A DNA stretch of 64,000 nucleotides from Neisseria mucosa (lineage in GTDB: Bacteria; Pseudomonadota; Gammaproteobacteria; Burkholderiales; Neisseriaceae), in assembly GCA_003028315.1 (NCBI GenBank), contig CP028150.1, positions 682,001 to 746,000 on the forward strand, given 5' to 3'. A program made the position numbers and the translations under genes. The notes under the pieces are model-generated. The model saw only the letters and a program-made list of their open reading frames with translations, searched no databases and was not told where the DNA came from. Every line of letters begins with the position of its first letter. Within the stretch, counting starts at the first letter, position 1. Of this stretch, positions 58,033 through 64,000 are shown in pieces.

Positions 58033-59376
58033 ATGCACACACAAAATCTTATTATCGGCTTTGGCAAAGCGGGCAAAACGCTGGCGGCAGATTTGGCGAA
58101 ACACGGGCAGCAGGTCGTGCTGGTGGAACAGTCGGCGCAGATGTACGGCGGCACTTGCATCAACATCGGCTGTATTCCCAGCAAAAAACTGATTGTCGAG
58201 AGCGAGCAGCGCGGGCATAACGCCGACAAAGCGGCAGTGTTTGCGGCGGCGATGAACGCGAAAAACACCCTGATTCCGAAATTGCGCGCCGCCAATTTCG
58301 CCAAACTGGACAATCTGGACGGCGTAACCGTGCTCAACGCGCGCGCCGAGTTTCTCGACGATCGCACGGTCAAACTGACTGACCCAGACGGCGGCGAGCA
58401 AACCCTTACCGCCGAACGCATTTTCATCAACACCGGTGCCACCCCGCGCCGCCTGGGTGTGGCGGGCGAAGACAGCCCGCGCGTACTGGACAGCACCGGT
58501 GTGCTCGCGCTGAACGAACGCCCGCGCCGCCTCGTCATCATCGGCGGCGGCTACATCGGCTTGGAATTTGCCTTTATGTTCCACGCTTTCGGCAGCGAAA
58601 TCACCATTCTCGACGGCGGCGACCGCTTCCTGCCGCGTGAAGATCGCGACATCGCCGAAGAAATGCTGCGCGTATTAAACAGCAAAGGCATCAAGGTGTT
58701 GCAAGGCGTGAAGATTGAAGCGTTCCGCGACAATACGGCGGACACCAGCGTCATCACGTCGCAAGGCGAATTTACCGCCGACGCGGTGTTGGTGGGCGTG
58801 GGGCGCGTGCCGAACACGCAAGGATTGGGCCTGACAAACGCGGGCATCAAAACCGACCAGCGCGGCTTCATCCTCGTTGACGACCATCTGCGCGTGCAAG
58901 GCAAAAACCACATCTGGGCGATGGGCGACGTGGCGGGCAGCCCGATGTTCACCTACATCTCGCTCGACGACTACCGCATCGTGCGCGAACAGCTTTTCGG
59001 CGACGGCAAACGCAACCGCGCCGACCGCACCCCGTTCCCGACCGCCACCTTTACCGAGCCGCCGCTCGCTCATATCGGCTTAACCGAAACCGCCGCGCAG
59101 CAATCGGGGCGCGAGGTGAAAGTGTTGAAACTGAAAGCCGACGCAATTCCGAAAGCCAAAATCCTCAACCAAACCGACGGCCTGCTCAAAGCCGTGGTGG
59201 ACGCGCACAGCGGCGAAATTCTCGGTGTAACCCTGTTCTGCGCCGAAGCGCACGAGATTATCAACCTGTTCAAAATGGCGATCGATCACCGCATCCCCGC
59301 CACCTACATCAAAAACCAAATCTTCACCCACCCGACCATCGCCGAAGGGCTGAACGATTTGTTCGCGGGCTGCTAA
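58033..59376 (+). CDS. RclA-like pyridine nucleotide-disulfide oxidoreductase
   Basis: The 447-residue flavoprotein (ATG 58033, MHTQNLIIGFGKAGKT) has FAD-binding LIIGFGKAG, the redox pair in GGTCINIGCIPSKK, the NAD(P)-binding RLVIIGGGYIGLEF, GMGD-like HIWAMGDVAGSPMF and the dimerisation domain with HPTIAEGLNDLF. This is the layout of RclA (YkgC), a copper-dependent reductase that protects against reactive chlorine. A Haemophilus-type extended uptake sequence (59395-59403, reversed) lies just after its stop, and an AT-dialect one (ATGCCGTCTGAA) follows at about 59412. Assignment to RclA rather than to another family member is probable. Confidence 0.87.
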   Translation: MHTQNLIIGFGKAGKTLAADLAKHGQQVVLVEQSAQMYGGTCINIGCIPSKKLIVESEQRGHNADKAAVFAAAMNAKNTLIPKLRAANFAKLDNLDGVTVLNARAEFLDDRTVKLTDPDGGEQTLTAERIFINTGATPRRLGVAGEDSPRVLDSTGVLALNERPRRLVIIGGGYIGLEFAFMFHAFGSEITILDGGDRFLPREDRDIAEEMLRVLNSKGIKVLQGVKIEAFRDNTADTSVITSQGEFTADAVLVGVGRVPNTQGLGLTNAGIKTDQRGFILVDDHLRVQGKNHIWAMGDVAGSPMFTYISLDDYRIVREQLFGDGKRNRADRTPFPTATFTEPPLAHIGLTETAAQQSGREVKVLKLKADAIPKAKILNQTDGLLKAVVDAHSGEILGVTLFCAEAHEIINLFKMAIDHRIPATYIKNQIFTHPTIAEGLNDLFAGC

Positions 59377-59433
59377 AAAACTGGTTGTAAAACGACCGCA
59401 CTTGATACGGAAATGCCGTCTGAAAGCGATTTC

Positions 59434-60034
59434 AGAATCGATGCGGGTATGTTGTTTGTAACCAAGTTTGTAGAGGCCGTTTTTCTTTGTCCAGCGGGCA
59501 TCTTTATCTTTACTCGGTGTGGTTTGGCCGCTGACTTGTCCCTCCTCATCAACTTCTATGGCCTGACGCTGTTTGCTGCCGGCGGTCTGAATAATGGTGG
59601 CGTCAATGACGGCGGCGGATGCTTTCTCTATTTTTAGGCCTTTTTCGGTCAGTTGGCAGTTAATCAGTTCCGGCAATTCGGACAGGGTGTCGTCTTGCGC
59701 CGTCGGTTTCGGTAACGGCATAAGGTGCTGTAATCGGGGATGCTCAACTCGTCAAAACGGCAAAACAGGTTGAAGTCGATGCGGGTGATGAGGCTGTGTT
59801 CGAGTTCGGGATCGGAGAGGCTGTGCCATTGTCCGAGCAGGACGGCTTTGAACATGGACAGCAGTGGATAGGCGGGACGGCCACGATGGTCTCTAAGGTA
59901 GCGGGTTCTTTGACGATTCAGGTACTGTTCGATCGGTTGCCAATCAATCACTTGATCCAACTTCAATAGTGGGAAGCGATGGAAAATCCTCTAAATGTCT
60001 TGGTGGGAGTTTAGGGGGATTTTGCAAAGATCTC
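59434..60034 (-). pseudogene. Decayed IS1106-like copy
   Basis: This is the element's left end (GATCTTTGCAAAATCCCC inverted at 60015-60034) followed by a transposase that has lost about 50 bases after the start, has a frame break near 59700 (CGTCGGTTTCGG in place of the usual AGTTGCGG), and stops at the YKQHTR region. The right end is gone; an AT-dialect uptake sequence adjoins it. Confidence 0.85.
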
Positions 60035-60378
60035 GGTGTATAGGAAGGAATTTGGCGGTAAAGTATTTGCGATATTCCTTATGCTTTTATCAAATTGCTG
60101 TTCAGAGCTGCTATGGAGCGTTTTGATGTTGATTGGCATATCGCTTTGCAGCCATTTTGTCATTGCGCGATGACAAAACGATAGCGAAATAGTGACAAAA
60201 TGTGCGCGAGATTATAACGCCGTGTAAAAAATAAGATCTAAAATTTGGTCTTTTTCACTTTATTTTTACATATTTATGCGATAAATTGAAATATTAAAAT
60301 CAACTAATTGATTTTGAGCGATTATACAATTTACATTTTTTTATAATATAGAAACAACCCTTCTGAGTTACATATAAT
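60035..60378. other. AT-rich non-coding stretch
   Basis: No gene is seen. TTTTGTCA and TGACAAAA form an inverted repeat (60155-60178) with another GTGACAAAATG copy 13 bases on, so a regulator site is possible. The right end shares TTCTGAGTTACATATAA with the region just after ssb. Confidence 0.4.
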
Positions 60379-61234
60379 AGACCTCTTGCGAAAGTATCCT
60401 GAAGATTTACAATTCCCAAATGAAATACGAAAACCTAATCCAAAGAAGCGACAGGGAATTCAAACGGCTCACAGGTGTAACGCCCGTCCTTTTTCATGAA
60501 ATGCTGCAAGTCACCACAGAAGCAGAAAGCCGGAAGGTCAAGTCGGGCAGGCCGCATACGCTCGGTTTGGCAGACCAACTGCTGCTTACCCTAAGTTATC
60601 TGCGCCATTATCATACCCAACTCGAATTGGCCGCTATCTACGGTCTTTCTGAAAGTAATGTCTGCCGCACCATCCGTAAAACTGAGGACGCTCTCATTCG
60701 TTGCAAACGCTTTTCCCTGCCAAAACACAAGAATCCGGGCGATCAAACGGTCATCATTGACGTTACCGAAAGCCCGATTGAACGTCCCAAAAAAACAGCG
60801 GCAGTATTACAGCGGCAAGAAAAAGCGACACACGGTTAAAATCCAAGTCATATACGGCAGAGAAACTGAAAAAATCATCAGCATCCAGACGGGGATGGGT
60901 GCTCAGCATGACATGCGTTTAGCCAAGAAGCACCTTGCAGAGCTTTATCCCTACAAAATAGTCATTGCGGATAGGGGTTATCAAGGATTGGCTAAAACCG
61001 GATTACAGACCCCGAAAAAGAAATCTAAACATCATCCGCTGAACAAACAGGATAAAGAGGCGAACAGGTGGTTAGGCAAACTCAGAACCGTCATCGAGCA
61101 CATCAACAGAAAACTTAAGATATTCAAAATCTTGTCGCTACCTTACCGCAACAGGCGGAAACGGTTCGGGTTAAGGGCAAATCTGATTGCAGGACTGGTT
61201 AATGCGATGGGATGAATATTTTCGCAAGAGGTCT
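60379..61234 (+). mobile_element. IS5-family (ISL2-like) insertion sequence
   Basis: The 856-bp element has perfect ends AGACCTCTTGCGAAA and TTTCGCAAGAGGTCT. AAT flanks it on both sides, a possible 3-bp target repeat of the ANT type. It has split a copy of the short repeat that also follows ssb (TGAGTTACATATAA on the left, TGTAAAATATAA and a hairpin on the right). Confidence 0.85.
60420..61215 (+). CDS. ISL2-like transposase in two frames
   Basis: The first frame (60420-60839) holds the helix-turn-helix part (LELAAIYGLSESNVCRTIRK) and the first catalytic Asp in TVIIDVTESPIERPKK. The second frame carries RQYYSGKKKRHTVKIQV, VIADRGYQGLAK with the second Asp, and LRTVIEHINRKLKIF with the Glu. 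They meet at a run of seven A (60789-60795). Reading as six A joins them exactly, so the run is either a slippage site or a one-base insertion that inactivates this copy. Confidence 0.8.
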
Positions 61235-61327
61235 AATTAAATATTGTAAAATATAACACAAAAAAATGAGAGAAACCTTATAAAATAAGGTTTCTCTTTT
61301 TTACACTTTTATTGACACAGGCGGATT

Positions 61328-62545
61328 GAGACCTTTGCAAAATTCCCCAAAATCCCCTAAATTCCCACCAAGACATTTAGGGGATTTTCCATGAGCACCT
61401 TCTTCCAGCAAACCGCACAAGCCATGATCGCCAAACACATCGACCGCTTCCCATTATTGAAGTTGGATCAGGTGATTGATTGGCAACCGATCAAACAATA
61501 CCTGAACCGTCAAAGAACCCGTTACCTTAGAGACCACCGCGGCCGTCCCGCCTATCCCCTGTTGTCCATGTTCAAAGCCGTCCTGCTCGGACAATGGCAC
61601 AGCCTCTCCGATCCCGAACTCGAACACAGCCTCATCACCCGCATCGATTTCAACCTGTTTTGCCGTTTTGACGAACTGAGCATCCCCGATTACAGCACCT
61701 TATGCCGCTACCGCAACTGGCTGGCGCAAGACGACACCCTGTCCGAATTGCTGGAACTGATTAACCGCCAACTGACCGAAAAAAACCTAAAAGTAGAGAA
61801 GGCATCCGCCGCCGTCATTGATGCCACCATTATTCAGACTGCCGGCAGCAAACAGCGTCAGGCCATAGAAGTTGATGAGAAAGGACAAGTCAGCGGTCAA
61901 ACCACACCGAGTAAGGACAAAGATGCCCGCTGGACAAAGAAAAACGGCCTCTACAAACTCGGTTACAAACAACATACCCGTACCGATGAGGAAGGCTATA
62001 TCGAGAAACTGCACATCACTCCTGCCAATGTCCATGAGTGCAACCATCTGTCCCCTTTGTTGGAAGGTATTGCTGAAGGCACGACCGTCTATGCCGACAA
62101 AGGCTACGACAGTAAGGAAAACCGGCAACATCTGAAAGAGCATCAGTTGTTAGACGGCATTATGCGCAAAGCCCACCGCAATCGTCCGCTGACGGAAGTG
62201 CAAACCAAACGCAACCGATATTTGTCGAAGACCCGTTATGTGGTCGAACAAAGCTTCGGTACGCTGCACCGTAAATTCCGCTACGCCCGGGCAGCCTATT
62301 TTGGTCTGTGTAAAGTGAGTGCGCAAAGCCATCTGAAGGCGATGTGTTTGAACCTGTTGAAAGCGGCTAACAGGCTAAGTGTGCCTGTTGCCGCCTAAAA
62401 GGCGGCCCGGATGCCTGATTATCGGGTATCCGGGGAGGATTAAGGGGGTATTTGGGTAAAATTAGGAGTGATTTGGGGCGAAAACAGCCGAAAACCTGTT
62501 TTTGGGTTTCGGTTGTTGGAGGAAAAGAAATTTTGCAAAGGTCTC
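61328..62545 (+). mobile_element. Complete IS5-family (IS1106-like) insertion sequence
   Basis: The 1218-bp element has ends GAGACCTTTGCAAAATT and the inverse ATTTTGCAAAGGTCTC. It is the likely source for the truncated copies at 52096 and 59434 and for the MITE-like palindrome at 57897. No clear target duplication was identified. Confidence 0.88.
61391..62398 (+). CDS. IS5-family transposase, complete
   Basis: The 335-residue protein starts MSTFFQQTAQAMIAKH and has the N-terminal DUF772-type region (GQWHSLSDPELEHSLITRIDF) and the DDE core: AVIDATIIQTAG with the first Asp, VYADKGYDSKENR with the second, and YVVEQSFGTLHRKFRY with the Glu. It is intact within the inverted repeats, and two truncated relatives lie in this window, so the family has been active in this genome. 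Confidence 0.93.
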   Translation: MSTFFQQTAQAMIAKHIDRFPLLKLDQVIDWQPIKQYLNRQRTRYLRDHRGRPAYPLLSMFKAVLLGQWHSLSDPELEHSLITRIDFNLFCRFDELSIPDYSTLCRYRNWLAQDDTLSELLELINRQLTEKNLKVEKASAAVIDATIIQTAGSKQRQAIEVDEKGQVSGQTTPSKDKDARWTKKNGLYKLGYKQHTRTDEEGYIEKLHITPANVHECNHLSPLLEGIAEGTTVYADKGYDSKENRQHLKEHQLLDGIMRKAHRNRPLTEVQTKRNRYLSKTRYVVEQSFGTLHRKFRYARAAYFGLCKVSAQSHLKAMCLNLLKAANRLSVPVAA

Positions 62546-62593
62546 TGCCTTTTGCGTTGAAGTTTTCCAACCCCCGCCCGATACGTTTTTCGT

Positions 62594-62599
62594 TATAAT
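62594..62599 (+). promoter_or_regulatory. Candidate -10 box of the efflux lipoprotein gene
   Basis: TATAAT lies 32 bases before the ATG. No strong -35 box is evident at the right distance. Confidence 0.35.
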
Positions 62600-62630
62600 C
62601 ATCCCGATTCCTGTTTATATATATTTCAAA

Positions 62631-64000
62631 ATGTTCAAACGCTTCCCTTTATTTTTCCTCTGTGCCGCGCTGTTTTCGGGCTGCGCCACTCATCCCAAGC
62701 ACACCCCCGCCGCCGTGGAAACCGCCGAAACGCTCGGTCTGCCCGCCAGCTCGCAGCCGCCGATTGCGCCGCAATGGTGGCGTGCGCTCAACGATGCCAA
62801 GCTCGACAGCCTGATTGACACCGCCCTCGCGCGTTCGCCCGATTTGGCGGCGGCACAGGCGCGCTTGCGGCAGGCGCAGGCGGGGGCGGATTTGGCGGAT
62901 TCGCAGCGCGGCGTGAAGATTGGATTGGGGCTGAGCGGCGCACTGCTGCACCGCGACGGCGTAAACGAGCGCGAGAAGCCCGAACTCATCAGCGATTTGG
63001 AAAAGCGGCTGCTGGGCGACCACGGCACCAATATCACTTATGAATCGCTGCAACTGCAAGGGCAATGGTCGCCCGATGTGTTCGGCAAATACAAGCACCA
63101 GCTGGAAGCTGCGCTGGGGCAGCAACGCGCCGTGGAATACGAAATCGCGCAGACGCGGCTACTGCTGGCGCAGGGCGTGGCGACGTATTACCGCCAATGG
63201 CAGTTGCTGCTGGAAACGCGGCAGCGCGTGGCGCAGCGGGCGCAGTTGAACCGCGAGCGCGAGCAGGTGGTGCGCGAACTCATCCGCGCCGGACAGGTCG
63301 CGCCGAGCAGGCTCTATGCGGTACAGCAAGGCAACAGCCGTTTTCAGGCTGCCTTGTCGGATTTGGACGGCAACATTGCGCAAATCCGCCACGCGCTTGC
63401 CGCCTTGACCGGGCAACCGGCGCAGGCGTTGGACAACTTCGCGCCCAACCCCGCCGCCAACACCCCCGCGCCGCCCGTGTCGCAGCTCACCGCCGACTTG
63501 CTCGGCAAACGCCCCGATTTGGCGGCGCAGCGCGAGGCACTGACCGCCCGCCGCCATTTAGTTGCCAGCGCGAAAACCGAGTTTTATCCGAACATTACGA
63601 TTAAAGCGTTGGCAGGCTTGTCTAACGTGGAAATAGGCAACCTGCCGCATTCCTCGTCATGGATGGCGGGGCTGCTGCCCAGCGTGAGCCTGCCGATTTT
63701 CACCTCTGGCGCATTGCGGGCGAACCTGTCGCGCAAGGAAGCCGAGTTTGACGAGCAGGCGGCGCGTTACAACAAAAACGTTTACACCGCCCTGCGCGAG
63801 GCGGCAGATGCGCTGACGCAATACGAAACCGCTGCCGCAGCCGTGCGCGACCAAACCGAGATGACCGCGCTGGCCCGCAAAAACGCCGCCGCCGCGCAAA
63901 GCCGCTACCGCGCGGGGTTGGACAACAAGCTTGACTGGCTCGCCGCGCAGGACGAAACCCTGCAAAACGAAGCGCAACTGGCGCAGGCACAGGCGAAGCT
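62631..64000 (+). CDS. Outer-membrane efflux lipoprotein (NodT/OprM type), 3' end outside the window
   Basis: The frame is open from ATG 62631 to the end of the window (456 codons, no stop). It starts MFKRFPLFFLCAALFSGCAT, a lipoprotein signal. Two outer-membrane efflux (OEP) repeats follow: PQWWRALNDAKLDSLIDTAL with long coiled helices, then QLTADLLGKRPDLAAQREAL and YPNITIKALAGL. It is the TolC-like outer channel of a tripartite pump. The inner-membrane and adaptor genes are not in the window; they may lie beyond its end. The substrate is unknown. Confidence 0.88.
   Translation, partial: MFKRFPLFFLCAALFSGCATHPKHTPAAVETAETLGLPASSQPPIAPQWWRALNDAKLDSLIDTALARSPDLAAAQARLRQAQAGADLADSQRGVKIGLGLSGALLHRDGVNEREKPELISDLEKRLLGDHGTNITYESLQLQGQWSPDVFGKYKHQLEAALGQQRAVEYEIAQTRLLLAQGVATYYRQWQLLLETRQRVAQRAQLNREREQVVRELIRAGQVAPSRLYAVQQGNSRFQAALSDLDGNIAQIRHALAALTGQPAQALDNFAPNPAANTPAPPVSQLTADLLGKRPDLAAQREALTARRHLVASAKTEFYPNITIKALAGLSNVEIGNLPHSSSWMAGLLPSVSLPIFTSGALRANLSRKEAEFDEQAARYNKNVYTALREAADALTQYETAAAAVRDQTEMTALARKNAAAAQSRYRAGLDNKLDWLAAQDETLQNEAQLAQAQAK

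Noticed and set aside
60658..61215. Separate second transposase gene starting at ATG 60658
   Set aside because: That ATG lies inside the first frame's coding part; homology joins the frames only at the A7 run.

Overview
The window is chromosomal DNA of a commensal Neisseria. Most genes end in inverted pairs of the DNA uptake sequence AGGTCGTCTGAAA, the dialect of the N. mucosa/sicca/subflava side of the genus, and the housekeeping genes (trpS, clpB, lgt, argB, ppx, ssb) look neisserial. No rRNA or tRNA gene was seen.

1-22.6 kb is a complete type I-C CRISPR-Cas locus: cas3-cas5c-cas8c(with internal cas11c)-cas7c-cas4-[550-bp gap]-cas1-cas2-leader-array. By hand count the array holds about 185 repeats of 32 bp over 13 kb. 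It is degenerate at its far end, contains an internal segmental duplication, and is interrupted by an IS5-family element sitting inside one spacer. The cas4-cas1 gap is the most interesting part of the window. It has a sigma70 promoter with a strong ribosome site reading a 54-codon membrane-peptide ORF, followed by a lone degenerate CRISPR repeat, a spacer-like stretch and a repeat-like hairpin. The spacer-like stretch matches the DNA abutting the -35 box of that promoter at 14 of the first 16 positions. The mismatches fall at positions 6 and 12, and a TTC PAM lies exactly where type I-C needs it. This is the design of a CreTA module: a toxin gene held off by Cascade carrying a crRNA-like antitoxin RNA, which makes the cell dependent on its CRISPR effector.

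22.8-41.8 kb is an ordinary chromosomal stretch: YdcH-like protein, phospholipase D-family lipoprotein, adenine/adenosine deaminase, lipoprotein, trpS, clpB, DyP peroxidase, metallophosphoesterase, LemA-like protein, small Cys-rich protein, lgt, M14 carboxypeptidase, argB, ppx, Tat-signal lytic transglycosylase, YajR-like MFS transporter and ssb.

41.8-64 kb is accessory DNA. It opens with an AT-rich three-tyrosine-recombinase module plus a small coiled-coil protein, placed directly after ssb. An intact IS200/IS605 element with TnpA and TnpB follows, then a gene with an internal duplication, a phosphoesterase, and an IS481-family element abutting a broken IS5-family copy. Next come a Kef-type antiporter and a broken metallo-beta-lactamase-fold gene dotted with Haemophilus uptake sequences (AAAGTGCGGT), so probably imported from Pasteurellaceae. 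The rest is an LLM oxidoreductase/LysR pair, an rclA-like reductase, a MITE-like palindrome, further IS5-family elements and the start of an outer-membrane efflux lipoprotein that runs off the window. Uptake sequences of several Neisseriaceae dialects occur both here and in the cas operon, so both regions look assembled by repeated natural transformation.
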